A stretch of DNA of 14,113 nt from JAQIBY01 sp034658655 (GCA_034658655.1 JAYEFQ010000087.1:1-14113), one strand, 5' to 3'; shown: positions 1 through 8,542, counted from the stretch's first letter. The notes: generated from the sequence alone by a model not told the origin. Numbers and translations are program-made.

Positions 1-728
1 GGGCTAACTGTATGATCCGCTCCCAGTCCGATTCCATTATCCCATTGGTAGCTGTATCCGGGAGTTCCACCTGCACCAACAGCGGATAAATTGCTGGTTT
101 GTCCGGGGCAAATTGAATTTGGAGTGGTGGAGGCATTTACGGTAGGATTGTCGTGAACAGTTAGTAAGATGTTATCTTCTACGGTACAGCCATTTGCATC
201 AGTTATGGTAACTGAAAAATTTGTGTTTCCCGAAGGTGATACCGTGTGAGATTGACTTCCTGATAGCCCATTATTCCAATTATATCCATAAGGTAAGCTT
301 CCGCCTGACGGATCAGCATCGACAAGTGCAGATTCGCCATTGCAAATTTCTGTAGGGGATAAGTAGAGTCCGGAAACTGGTAAATCAAATACTGTGACGG
401 TAACTTGATCGGTTGAGGATAAACTATTGTTGTCAGTTATAGTAACGGTATAAGTGGTTGTCGTTACCGGGGTTACAATATGAGTGTCTCCGAGGCCTAT
501 ACCATTGTCCCAATTATAAGTGTATGGCGCTGTTCCTAAATTACCGCTTGCACTTAATGTCGATTGTTCGCCCTGACAAATATTTTGTGGTGCAGCAGAA
601 GCAGTAACTGTTGGACCGCCTCTTGATATTTGGTTGTTTAATCTTTGATTTTGCGCAAATATAAGATTCACCGACAATAAGCATATCAGTGTAACAGAAA
701 CCAAGCGTGTGAAATTTAACCTCATCAT
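1..728 (-). CDS. Exported Ig/PKD-like repeat protein, N-terminal part (runs off left edge)
   Basis: This is an open frame of 242 codons from a start near 728 (tandem Met codons at 726-728 and 723-725; either may start) to the window edge, with no stop. The N-terminus MMRLNFTRL is followed by a hydrophobic stretch ending LIFAQ, a typical signal peptide for Sec export. After it come about three divergent repeats of roughly 75-85 residues. Each has a Pro-x-x-Ile-Cys-x-Gly start, a PYxYxW[DN]NG core (WDNGIGLG in repeats 1 and 3, WNNGLSG in repeat 2) and a TTxYxVTxTD-like end. This is the pattern of Ig/PKD-like repeats in Bacteroidota surface proteins. A C-terminal sorting domain would lie outside the window, so T9SS export is only an inference from the neighbouring genes. 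The function is probably structural or adhesive. It lies 183 bp downstream of the PorP-like gene on the same strand and may have its own promoter. Confidence 0.85.
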   Translation of the reverse strand, partial: MMRLNFTRLVSVTLICLLSVNLIFAQNQRLNNQISRGGPTVTASAAPQNICQGEQSTLSASGNLGTAPYTYNWDNGIGLGDTHIVTPVTTTTYTVTITDNNSLSSTDQVTVTVFDLPVSGLYLSPTEICNGESALVDADPSGGSLPYGYNWNNGLSGSQSHTVSPSGNTNFSVTITDANGCTVEDNILLTVHDNPTVNASTTPNSICPGQTSNLSAVGAGGTPGYSYQWDNGIGLGADHTVS

Positions 729-860
729 TTAAAAACCCCTTACATTCTTTGCAATTTAATAAAATGCAATCATAAATACAAATCGTCAGTTAAACTAAAG
801 ACGAGTGCATTTCCCTTAAAGTTGCTTAATTAAAAGCTAATTTTTTACAAAATACGGAAA

Positions 861-890
861 ATTTTGATTAAAATTGATTAAAATTGTAAA
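861..890. repeat. Three 10-bp AT-rich tandem units in the intergenic region
   Basis: The units attttgatta, aaattgatta and aaattgtaaa lie end to end with an exact 10-bp period. They sit between the stop of the PorP-like gene (912) and the start of the left-edge gene (728). The 10-bp spacing puts the TTGATTA cores on one face of the helix, which would suit a protein-binding site or a bent upstream promoter element. The AATTTT-gatt-AAAATT arrangement could also form a weak all-AT hairpin after the PorP-like gene. No exact TAnnTTTG element for the left-edge gene was found on the minus strand; the closest is ACGATTTG near 780-787. The rest of the 183-bp gap shows nothing else recognisable. Confidence 0.4.
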
Positions 891-911
891 GAAAAAGAAA
901 AAATGTTGTTT

Positions 912-1835
912 TTAAAACATAGGTCGGTATTGATTTCCTGAGTTTGATCCTAAATTATAGGCAATTGAGACTTCATGTCCTCCTTTTACCGCACTCATTA
1001 ATTGATTGATAACAATATCGTAAGAGTACATGAATGTTAAGTTTTGATATTTGTAGCCAAGATTTAATGCAATGGCATCGGCATGGCTGTAACTAAGGCC
1101 TGCAAGCATCGATTCATTGTATTCCCAGATGCCTCCCAATTCAAACGTAAAGGGAGTGTTTCCAACAATTTCCATATTTGCATAGGGATGAATTATTGAA
1201 ATGCCTTGTCGTCCGAGTGGAATGTGCGCTCCTGATTGAATGAAGAAATGCCGGATAGATTGAATTCCACTGTCGTGATTGTTGTACAAGCGATATTTTG
1301 ATTTGAAAAGTTGCATGACAGAAAATCCGACATAATATTGATCACTGAAAGCGAGTAAACCGGCATTTGCATCGGGTTTCCATACTTTGTCCGATAGATT
1401 TTCAATGACAATTTCATCGCTATTATCGTATAAATCAATTAAACTGCCATCAATTTTTGATTGCATGATTGTCCAAGTCATGCCGAATGATAAACTCCAT
1501 TCTTCATTGATGCTTAATAGATAGGCATAATTAATCATGAAAGTATTTCGTGTATTTGCGCCGGTTTTGTCATTCATAATGATAAGCCCTGCTGCCATGT
1601 CATCCCTAAAAAGATAAGACCCGCCAAGGCTTGAGGTTGTCGGACTGCCATCAAAACCAACCCATTGTGAGCGATGGTTTAAAATAATATTCGGTTGTTC
1701 TGGATTGGCAGCAAAGGCTGCATTGTAATAATAATTGGAAAACATAGTATGTCTGAATTGCGGAATTTGTTGCGCAAAACTGTTAGCTGCCAGAATAATT
1801 AATAATAGTATTAGTCCTGAATATTTTGCTTTCAT
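912..1835 (-). CDS. PorP/SprF-family type IX secretion outer-membrane protein
   Basis: This 307-residue protein matches the PorP/SprF family in length and layout. A signal peptide (MKAKYSGL, hydrophobic run, NSFAQ) is followed by QIPQFRHTMFSNYYYNAAFA. That corresponds to the family opening in which a Q-x-P-x-[FY] segment precedes an NPA-like motif. An RSQWVGFDGSPTTSSL segment follows, the family's conserved RxQWxGFxGxPxT region. The rest alternates short aromatic, amphipathic beta-strands as in an outer-membrane barrel, and ends in GHEVSIAYNLG. Known family members bind or anchor T9SS cargo carrying type B sorting domains, as SprF does for the adhesin SprB. The start codon lies 1 nt after the stop of the upstream type B cargo gene, strongly suggesting translational coupling and a dedicated partner role. 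The exact partner is inferred from context. Confidence 0.92.
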   Translation of the reverse strand: MKAKYSGLILLLIILAANSFAQQIPQFRHTMFSNYYYNAAFAANPEQPNIILNHRSQWVGFDGSPTTSSLGGSYLFRDDMAAGLIIMNDKTGANTRNTFMINYAYLLSINEEWSLSFGMTWTIMQSKIDGSLIDLYDNSDEIVIENLSDKVWKPDANAGLLAFSDQYYVGFSVMQLFKSKYRLYNNHDSGIQSIRHFFIQSGAHIPLGRQGISIIHPYANMEIVGNTPFTFELGGIWEYNESMLAGLSYSHADAIALNLGYKYQNLTFMYSYDIVINQLMSAVKGGHEVSIAYNLGSNSGNQYRPMF

Positions 1836-1836
1836 C

Positions 1837-4800
1837 TTATCTAATTATTGTCAAGTGCCCTTTGTGAGCATCTTTTCCATTTCCTAAATCGAGTAAATAA
1901 TAATAAGTTCCTTCTGGTAAATCCTCGTTTTTAAATTTTCCGTTCCAGTCATTATTATACCCTTCTTGGTAATAAATTTGATTTCCATTTCGGTTAAATA
2001 TCCATACTTTTGATCGTGGAAATTCTTCAATGTTTTCAACAATCCACACATCATTTTTGCCGTCTCCATTCGGTGTGATGGTATTATGGATAATGACACA
2101 ATATTCAGATTCAATTAATTCTATTTCATAATCAAACAGGCAATCATTAAAATCTGTAATGGTTAAGTAATAAAAACCATCTGTAATTTCTGTAATTTCA
2201 GAATTTGTACTGCCAGTTGACCAGATATAGTAATAAGGATCTGTACCACCACTGGTATGTGTGATAATCTGACCATCCGAAACTGAGGAGCATGACGGTT
2301 GTATAATTTCCAGATTTGGATTAATGCTGTCGGGTTGCGTCATCGTAATTTTGACGGTATCCTTGCAATTAAAGCGATCTGCAGCATAAATTGTGTAATG
2401 CCCAGCTGTAAGATTTGTTGTAGTATCTAAAATGGAAATTTGAGTGCCTTTGTATATCCACTCAAAACTAAATGGAGTAAATCCAAGTGGCATATCTGCG
2501 AAAGCAATTCCCGTTGAATCACCAAAACATTTTATTGTCTGAATAATCGTTACCTCTGCATCTATTTGTCCAATTTTCCCGACAAGTATATCGGTTGAAT
2601 TTTGACATCCATGATCATCGGTAACGGTAACTCCGCCTTCGCCGGTGCCTAATTCAAATGCTTCAGCACTATTTTCATTATTTGTCCAAATGAAACTGTA
2701 TGGTGGTGTTCCTCCATCGGCTTGTGCTTCTCCTGATCCAGCACTAACACCGCATTCCACTGGTTCTGTGGTTGCAGAAATTTCTAGACGATCAGGTTCT
2801 GTTAGTGTGAATTCATTTTGAACATTACAATCGTGTGCGTCGGTTACTGTGAGTCGGTAGGTAACATCAGCGTCTAAATCAAAGGCTAAACTATCATCAT
2901 AACTTGTGCCTGATGACCAATTGTAGCTGTAAGCTTGTGTTCCTCCCTGCACTAATGCAGTAACACTGCCGTCTTCAAGTCCAAAACAAGAAATGTTTTC
3001 TATATTGATAAAGCTTAAGCTCAAATTGTCAGGTTCTTCAATAATGATAGGCTCAATGAGTTCACATCCATGAGAATCAGTTAAAGTTACAGTGTAGGTT
3101 CCTGTATTTAATAATGGAATTGTATCAACATTTGTAGGATATCCATTCCATTCTAGTGTGTATGGTTCTGTTCCGCCAAACGGTTCAACAGCAAGCCAAC
3201 CGTCACTAAGTCCTTGACAACTTGGTTCTTCGGTATTTACGTTTAATCCGAGGCTGTCGGGTTGTGTGATGTATTGTGTGACAGTGTCTTCGCATCCGTG
3301 TGAGTCGGTAATGCTGCAAGCGTAAAGCCCAGGTGGTAAATTGGATATAGAATCATTTGTTTCGCTGAAATTATGAAACCATTGATATGTATATGGTGGT
3401 GTTCCTCCTTCGGGATGAATTGCAATATTTCCATTCGATGCATTGTAACAATCAATCATTGTCGCATTTGCTGTGGTAATAAGTGTGTCGGGTTGGCTTA
3501 CCTCAATGTCTTCGGTAAGCAGACAATTATTTTGATCGGTTACAGAAACTGTATAAATGCCTCCAGGCACATTTTCAATATGCGTTCCAGTAAATCCGGC
3601 TTCCCACTCAATATTATATGGTGGAGTAGCACCACTAATTTCTATGTCAATGTTTCCATCACTATCGCCGTGACAATTGGTTGGATTTGTTGTCGCATTA
3701 ATACTTAATGCAGTTGGCGGTTCATTAATATATATTGAATCAATAATTGAGCAGCCCATCCAATCAGTAATTGTAACGTAATGTAAGCCGGCAGGCAAAT
3801 TATTTGCTGTATTATGGTCAATCCCGTCGGTTGCATTAGGATGCGACCAATCATAATAAAATGGGTATTGTCCACCGCTTGTCGTTGCTGTTATAAAACC
3901 AGTGTTTTCTCCATGGCACAACACGTCTTCAGCTTCCATGTTATTGATAATTGGTGGGTTGATTTGTATTGTAATATCATCAGAGGTTGTGCAGCCATAG
4001 TCGTCTGTAGCCGTTACAGCATAATACCCTGGTTCTACTTCTAAGGAATCAATGGCATCCATCATGCCGTTATGAATATCACCGGTACTCCACATAAATG
4101 TGAGTGGTGCCAAGCTGTCTGTAACTTGTGCGTAAATGGTATTAATTGTATCTCCGTAGCAATAACTGCCCAGAGGTGCAAAAAGATTCATCTGTAATTC
4201 AGATTTTGGCTGTGGTTTAATATAGGTTCCCGGAAATGCAGTATCCTGAATGAAATTTTCCATTTCCCATGTTTGGTCAAACCAGGTTAAATCTGCATGT
4301 CCTAGCGGGATTTCCCACGAGAAAAGGGGTCCAATTTCAAAAGGACCAATGTCTTTTTCTTGATTGTCGTTTTGATTTTTATTGCCAGTTGAAATTCCCG
4401 GAGATTGTACTGCCGGTGATGTCAGTGAGATAATTTGATTGTTGTTTGTTTCTATATCTGGCAATGTGAATTCAGGCAAAGTTGCCGGTTCGATGGCTTG
4501 TTTGAATGGAGTTTCAATCGAAATTGAAACCGTCAATGCATTGATGCTTAGTACAAAGGCAATGGAATCCCACGTGTGGTTTCTAATCGTAGGCGAGATG
4601 TCATATGCGATGTCAACGTACATTGAATCCCACTCATGACATGGGTAAGTAATGGTTAAATCGTGTCCTACAGGGACATGAATCGTGTCTTCTACGCCTG
4701 TTTCGTAAAGAAAATCTCCGTTAGCAGGATCGGTAATTTCATAGGGTAAATCTAATGGAAATCCCATTTTTGCCCAAATTGTCGGACAAAATTCAATGTC

Positions 4801-5796
4801 CTGAACCATATGATTATATACATCAAAATCGGCTCCTAGTAATTCGTAGGCGATAATTGCATTTATATCCCCCAATGATGTTTCAATGGGATATACAATT
4901 GTATCAGCAAGAAGTTCCAGTGCTTCTTGAATTGTCTCACCATCCGGAGGGGGGATTAAGCCGGCTGCCGAATGTAAAAAGTGAATAATGTCGATATTAA
5001 CATTCATGTAAAGGCTATCTCCATGTGCAATTAAGCAATTTGTTTCTGTATCAACATAATCTTCAGTTTCAACGTAAGGGAGCGTGACAAATGCCGTCAT
5101 TCCAATATCAAACCAATCTTCAATTACGATGGGAACGTCATAATCATGACAAAAATGAAATTCTCCGCCTTCCCAGCAGGGATAGACAGCATATTCTTCG
5201 CCGGGATTGCCATTCAGATGGAATAAGGTGTCTGTAGTATGTGGAACTTGAACATCCGAAGGAATTAAGTGTACGGTATCACAACCAAATACACAGAATA
5301 TGAGATCCATAAACGGATTAAATTCGTATTCGAGGTCAAGTGTCATTACTCCAACGGGTGGAAATACAGTGCTTAAATCCCATCCATTATCAACAATATA
5401 AGAGGTATGAATTGTTGCCGGTCCCCCAAAATCAAATGCAAAATCATTTGGAAAATCCAGTGTGATTTCAACGGGATAATCTACATCAAAGGAACCCGTG
5501 TGAAAACCATGCGCTTCATAGGTAGAAGCCAGATAGGCAAAAATGCCTGTTTGAAAGCCAACGCCAAATTCTTGACCAAAAATTTCAGTAATTTCAGTAA
5601 AGCCATAATTTTCATCGATGGTTACATCAAAAAATGTATGTTCAACATCAATTCCGTAAGAATCATCCGGTCCCCACATATTTTGGTCGTAAGCCGAATA
5701 ATGGATGTTATGTTGCAAAATATTTTCCTGCGCAAATAGCGTTGTAGCACCGAAAAGTAGCAAAATTTCTATGAATGTAATTTTTTGTTTCATCAT
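1837..5796 (-). CDS. Large SprB-repeat surface protein with T9SS type B sorting domain
   Basis: This 1319-residue protein has a signal peptide (MMKQKITFIEILLLFGATTL, cut near FAQ-EN). Residues about 24-450 form an acidic, aromatic, Cys-containing region that I do not recognise. An Asn/Gln-rich linker follows at about 450-540. About nine SprB-like repeats of roughly 75 residues cover 540-1230. Each has a C-[HFQ]-G-x-x-[DN]-G start, a GGTxPYxYxW core and a GxYxVTxTDxxGC end; the first is divergent. Residues 1232-1319 are the C-terminal sorting domain: N1238-TITPNGDGKND, then NRNGNQIYY, NDWNGK, LPEGTYYYLLDLG and KGHLTIIR, the signature of gliding-motility-type (type B) T9SS signals. The protein should cross the outer membrane by T9SS and stay at the surface or be released. 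The start overlaps the upstream stop in ATGA, and the PorP/SprF-like gene follows 1 nt downstream. Adhesion or motility is plausible but not shown. Confidence 0.92.
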   Translation of the reverse strand: MMKQKITFIEILLLFGATTLFAQENILQHNIHYSAYDQNMWGPDDSYGIDVEHTFFDVTIDENYGFTEITEIFGQEFGVGFQTGIFAYLASTYEAHGFHTGSFDVDYPVEITLDFPNDFAFDFGGPATIHTSYIVDNGWDLSTVFPPVGVMTLDLEYEFNPFMDLIFCVFGCDTVHLIPSDVQVPHTTDTLFHLNGNPGEEYAVYPCWEGGEFHFCHDYDVPIVIEDWFDIGMTAFVTLPYVETEDYVDTETNCLIAHGDSLYMNVNIDIIHFLHSAAGLIPPPDGETIQEALELLADTIVYPIETSLGDINAIIAYELLGADFDVYNHMVQDIEFCPTIWAKMGFPLDLPYEITDPANGDFLYETGVEDTIHVPVGHDLTITYPCHEWDSMYVDIAYDISPTIRNHTWDSIAFVLSINALTVSISIETPFKQAIEPATLPEFTLPDIETNNNQIISLTSPAVQSPGISTGNKNQNDNQEKDIGPFEIGPLFSWEIPLGHADLTWFDQTWEMENFIQDTAFPGTYIKPQPKSELQMNLFAPLGSYCYGDTINTIYAQVTDSLAPLTFMWSTGDIHNGMMDAIDSLEVEPGYYAVTATDDYGCTTSDDITIQINPPIINNMEAEDVLCHGENTGFITATTSGGQYPFYYDWSHPNATDGIDHNTANNLPAGLHYVTITDWMGCSIIDSIYINEPPTALSINATTNPTNCHGDSDGNIDIEISGATPPYNIEWEAGFTGTHIENVPGGIYTVSVTDQNNCLLTEDIEVSQPDTLITTANATMIDCYNASNGNIAIHPEGGTPPYTYQWFHNFSETNDSISNLPPGLYACSITDSHGCEDTVTQYITQPDSLGLNVNTEEPSCQGLSDGWLAVEPFGGTEPYTLEWNGYPTNVDTIPLLNTGTYTVTLTDSHGCELIEPIIIEEPDNLSLSFINIENISCFGLEDGSVTALVQGGTQAYSYNWSSGTSYDDSLAFDLDADVTYRLTVTDAHDCNVQNEFTLTEPDRLEISATTEPVECGVSAGSGEAQADGGTPPYSFIWTNNENSAEAFELGTGEGGVTVTDDHGCQNSTDILVGKIGQIDAEVTIIQTIKCFGDSTGIAFADMPLGFTPFSFEWIYKGTQISILDTTTNLTAGHYTIYAADRFNCKDTVKITMTQPDSINPNLEIIQPSCSSVSDGQIITHTSGGTDPYYYIWSTGSTNSEITEITDGFYYLTITDFNDCLFDYEIELIESEYCVIIHNTITPNGDGKNDVWIVENIEEFPRSKVWIFNRNGNQIYYQEGYNNDWNGKFKNEDLPEGTYYYLLDLGNGKDAHKGHLTIIR

Positions 5797-6332
5797 AATG
5801 ATTGCTGTTTAACGGTTTTTAAACTTGCAATAATTGGTTTGTAAAGTAAATCCTTTACTATTGCTGGAAAATTCACATTAATCCAAATGGTTTTTTTATC
5901 TCCGGTAAAGAAAAACAAACGGTAAAAATCTTCTTCGTTTACAGTGTATTTTGTAAGATAAATTGTGGCAAAATTTCCATTATTCAATTGGATATCTTGC
6001 TTTGATTCCAGATTAAATTCTTGATTTTTAAAATATTCAGTGTTTAAGGATGTGGTTACGTTTTTGACACTCACATTATTTATTTCCATAATTTGGATTG
6101 TCGTTGCTGAACCTTCATGGATGAATCCGTTGGTTGCAGGATTTAGTTCGAAATTTTCCGGAGGAATTATTGAAACATTGGTGTTTGGTGCTTCTATGGC
6201 ATCTTTTTCAGAAAGGTCGAGTTTTGCGTTTTGGCGCTTAACAAAGTCAGTTAATTCATCTTGGGCATAACAAGTAGAGTTGATTGCCATCAGCATGCTT
6301 GAAATGAATAAAATATGTAATAGTAGCCTCAT
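5793..6332 (-). CDS. Small exported protein of unknown function, first gene of the T9SS cargo unit
   Basis: This 179-residue protein starts MRLLLHILFISSMLMAINS and has a likely signal peptidase I site after CYA (before QDEL). There is no lipobox at a suitable place, although a Cys lies just before the cut site. The mature part is a single domain beginning about residue 50 (VSIIPPENFELN, then GFIHEGSATTIQIMEI) and ending in an amphipathic helix (LLYKPIIASLKTVK). The layout of a P-x-x-F opening, a one-line beta strand, a YFKNQEF helix and a final helix resembles small exported proteins of the DcrB/PsbP-like fold. That is a fold guess without diagnostic residues. Its stop overlaps the start of the large SprB-repeat gene by 4 nt (ATGA), so it heads the unit and is probably co-translated with it. 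It could be a periplasmic accessory factor. The leader is A-rich without a Shine-Dalgarno site. Confidence 0.8.
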   Translation of the reverse strand: MRLLLHILFISSMLMAINSTCYAQDELTDFVKRQNAKLDLSEKDAIEAPNTNVSIIPPENFELNPATNGFIHEGSATTIQIMEINNVSVKNVTTSLNTEYFKNQEFNLESKQDIQLNNGNFATIYLTKYTVNEEDFYRLFFFTGDKKTIWINVNFPAIVKDLLYKPIIASLKTVKQQSL

Positions 6333-6593
6333 AGTTTGTTATTTTAATGGTTAAAGTTAATGTTTATTTATTTAACTATCAAGTTTTTTTGTTTGATGCA
6401 GATTGTTAATTTTTGCAAACTTCATTGTTATGAATTATAGCCTACAATTTCAAGTAAAAAACTCAATGTTTTTTTTATTTGAGAACAAATTTTTATCTTT
6501 ATTTCCCTTTTATCTTAATTAAACTTCATTTAAATAAGTTTAATCATGCAAATATAAGCAATAATATCTAAAGGAAATATTATTTTTGCACTG
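6333..6593. other. Divergent intergenic region between the T9SS cargo unit and the CLC gene
   Basis: This 261-bp region is very AT-rich, with long T runs, and separates two divergently transcribed genes. It must hold promoters for both directions. The only exact TAnnTTTG element I found is the plus-strand one at 6581-6588. A near match (taatttttg, with three instead of two spacer bases) lies near 6408-6416. No exact element was found for the minus-strand unit. No ORF or RNA gene is apparent. Confidence 0.6.
6581..6588 (+). promoter_or_regulatory. Possible -7 element (TATTTTTG) before the CLC gene
   Basis: TATTTTTG matches the Bacteroidota -7 consensus TAnnTTTG exactly, but no TTG lies at the usual 19-21 nt upstream. 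It is only 5 nt before the chosen CLC start at 6594, so transcription from it would give an almost leaderless mRNA, or would favour the in-frame Met at 6645. Confidence 0.35.
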
Positions 6594-8369
6594 ATGAATT
6601 TTAAGTACTTGCTAAAACGGTTTTTGATTTGGCGCATACGACACATGAGTGATCGTAATTTTGTGTTGATTTTATCTATAATAGTCGGCATTTCAGCTGG
6701 TTTTGTTGCGGTATTGATTAAAAATTCGGTGCATTTTATTCAATTTATTTTAAAAGATTGGATTTCCTCTGAAGTAGAAAGCTTACTTTATATTTTTTAT
6801 CCCTTAGTCGGGATATCATTGGTTGTATTGTTTGCCCGATATATTATTCGTCATCATGTAGGACATGGAATTCCAACGGTATTGTTTTCTATTAGTAAAA
6901 CTAAAGGACGGATTCGGCAACATAATATGTTCTCATCTATAGTGTCTTCTGCATTGACCGTTGGTTTTGGTGGTTCGGTAGGATTGGAGGGGCCTACAGT
7001 GGCAACGGGTGCCGCAGTAGGCAGTAGCCTTGGGCGAATGTTTCATCTGAATTATAAACAGATTATTCTTTTGCTTGGTTGTGCATGTACTGGTGCAATG
7101 GCAGCTATTTTTAAAGCTCCGATTGCGGCAATTGTATTTGCGCTTGAAGTTATCATGCTCGATTTGACCATGGTCTCATTGGTTCCCTTATTATTGGCGT
7201 CAGTTTCTGCTGTGTTAACATCTTATTTATTCTTGGGGCAAAATGTACTTTATCCCGTTGATATATCTGCAGCCTTTGAGATTCGTGAAGTTCCTCTTTT
7301 TATTATTCTCGGGGTGTTTAGTGGTTTATTGTCCGTGTATTTTACTAAAATGTACATGTATGTCGGAAAATTATTCGGATTAATTAAAACCCGTGGTGGA
7401 AAACTTATTACCGGTGGATTGATTTTGGGTTTGCTCATCTTTTTAATGCCAAGCCTATATGGTGAGGGTTACGAAGCCATTAATTCGGCGCTTAGCGGAA
7501 ATGTTGACCATTTATTTGAAGGAACCATTTATTCATCATTTAGCGATAATTTTTGGGCAATTATTATTGTGTTTGTTGTTGTCCTTCTGGCTAAAGTCAT
7601 TGCCACCAGTGCTACCTTTAGTGCCGGTGGTGTAGGGGGGATTTTTGCACCATCTTTGTTTCTTGGATCAAATTTAGGATTGATGTTTGCTTTTGTCGCA
7701 AATCAGCTCGGATACGGTGTGTCTGTTGCAAATTTTGCACTGGTTGGAATGGCAGGGGCAATCGCTGGAGTTATTCATGCACCATTAACTTCCATTTTTC
7801 TTATTGCTGAAATTACTGGCGGATATCAACTTTTCATCCCCTTGATGATTGTTTCGACAATCTCTTATGTAACGGTAAAACTCTTTTCTAAAAACTCTGT
7901 TTATACCATTCAGCTTGCTAAGCGTGGACAACTTATGACACATCATAAAGATAAGGCAGTTTTGTCAATGCTGCATGTTGATGAATTGGTTGAAACAAAT
8001 TTTAAAAAATTGCATGAAGAAAATATGCTTAGCGATATTGTCAATGCGGTTGCAAGCTCAAAACGAAATATGTTCCCCGTACTTGATGCTGAGAATAGCC
8101 TAGTAGGAATTGTTGTGTTAGATGATATTCGAGATATACTTTTTAAATGGGAGCTTTATGACAAAATATCTGTTCGTGAACTGATGATTTCTCCAACACC
8201 ATATTTGGTTTCTTTGGATGATAAAATGGAGCATGTTGCCGAAAAATTTCAACAAACCGGAAATTTCAACTTACCTGTGGTTGATCATGGTAAATATGTC
8301 GGGTTTGTATCGCGTGCTAACGTTTTCTCTCATTACAGACGAATGTTAAAACGATTTTCAGACGATTAA
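6594..8369 (+). CDS. CLC-family chloride channel/transporter with C-terminal CBS domains
   Basis: This 591-residue integral membrane protein has a CLC core of many hydrophobic helices (about 25-435) and two CBS domains (about 466-520 and 528-585). The CLC selectivity motifs are in order: GHGIP at 90-94 (usually GSGIP, so His91 replaces Ser), GLEGP at 130-134 with gating glutamate E132, GGIFAP at 348-353, and Y437 at the position of the anion-coordinating Tyr. FALEV at 182-186 aligns with the FIIEE segment of E. coli ClcA; the internal proton glutamate (E203 there) appears as V186, as in channel-type CLCs. The protein moves chloride or a similar anion across the inner membrane. Channel or exchanger mode is uncertain. 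CBS pairs usually sense adenine nucleotides. The start at 6594 keeps the basic FLIWRIRHMSDRNF stretch that I would expect before the first helix; M18 (6645) is an alternative start. The gene is transcribed divergently from the secretion genes and looks monocistronic. Confidence 0.93.
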   Translation: MNFKYLLKRFLIWRIRHMSDRNFVLILSIIVGISAGFVAVLIKNSVHFIQFILKDWISSEVESLLYIFYPLVGISLVVLFARYIIRHHVGHGIPTVLFSISKTKGRIRQHNMFSSIVSSALTVGFGGSVGLEGPTVATGAAVGSSLGRMFHLNYKQIILLLGCACTGAMAAIFKAPIAAIVFALEVIMLDLTMVSLVPLLLASVSAVLTSYLFLGQNVLYPVDISAAFEIREVPLFIILGVFSGLLSVYFTKMYMYVGKLFGLIKTRGGKLITGGLILGLLIFLMPSLYGEGYEAINSALSGNVDHLFEGTIYSSFSDNFWAIIIVFVVVLLAKVIATSATFSAGGVGGIFAPSLFLGSNLGLMFAFVANQLGYGVSVANFALVGMAGAIAGVIHAPLTSIFLIAEITGGYQLFIPLMIVSTISYVTVKLFSKNSVYTIQLAKRGQLMTHHKDKAVLSMLHVDELVETNFKKLHEENMLSDIVNAVASSKRNMFPVLDAENSLVGIVVLDDIRDILFKWELYDKISVRELMISPTPYLVSLDDKMEHVAEKFQQTGNFNLPVVDHGKYVGFVSRANVFSHYRRMLKRFSDD

Positions 8370-8414
8370 TGCCTGCTCACAGAAATGAGTCCAGTTTAAT
8401 ACCAAGTTAACATC

Positions 8415-8471
8415 AAAATGCCTGATATAGAAATTAAATTATATTTTTATCGGATAACAGTGGCATTTTTT
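8415..8471 (+). terminator. Possible hairpin terminator after the CLC gene
   Basis: AAAATGCC (8415-8422) pairs with GGCATTTT (8462-8469), followed by further T residues. The inner TG/CA continues the stem past a 2-nt bulge, and the roughly 39-nt apical part can form a further ATATA/TATAT stem. The large loop makes it atypical for an intrinsic terminator. Its place between the CLC and PhoH genes, before the PhoH promoter, fits one. Confidence 0.4.
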
Positions 8472-8514
8472 GAAAATCTAAATTCATTAAATCAATAAAT
8501 CCACGTTTTCTGTT

Positions 8515-8522
8515 TATCTTTG
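8515..8522 (+). promoter_or_regulatory. Likely -7 element (TATCTTTG) for the PhoH operon
   Basis: TATCTTTG is an exact match to TAnnTTTG, 20 nt before the PhoH start codon at 8543, a natural distance for a short leader. No TTG is seen 19-21 nt upstream (the nearest TTG, at 8470-8472, is too far), so only half of the consensus is present. Confidence 0.5.
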
Positions 8523-8542
8523 AGAAATAAAAAACAAATAGT

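Noticed and set aside
1..728. CRISPR-like or DNA-level tandem repeats in the surface-protein genes
   Set aside because: The repetition is at protein level only; the DNA of the units (also 1837-4200) has diverged, with no direct repeats of constant length and spacers.
3373..3708. 111-codon plus-strand ORF inside the SprB-repeat gene
   Set aside because: It is antisense to well-supported repeats and has Cys/Ile-rich, low-plausibility composition; a shadow frame.
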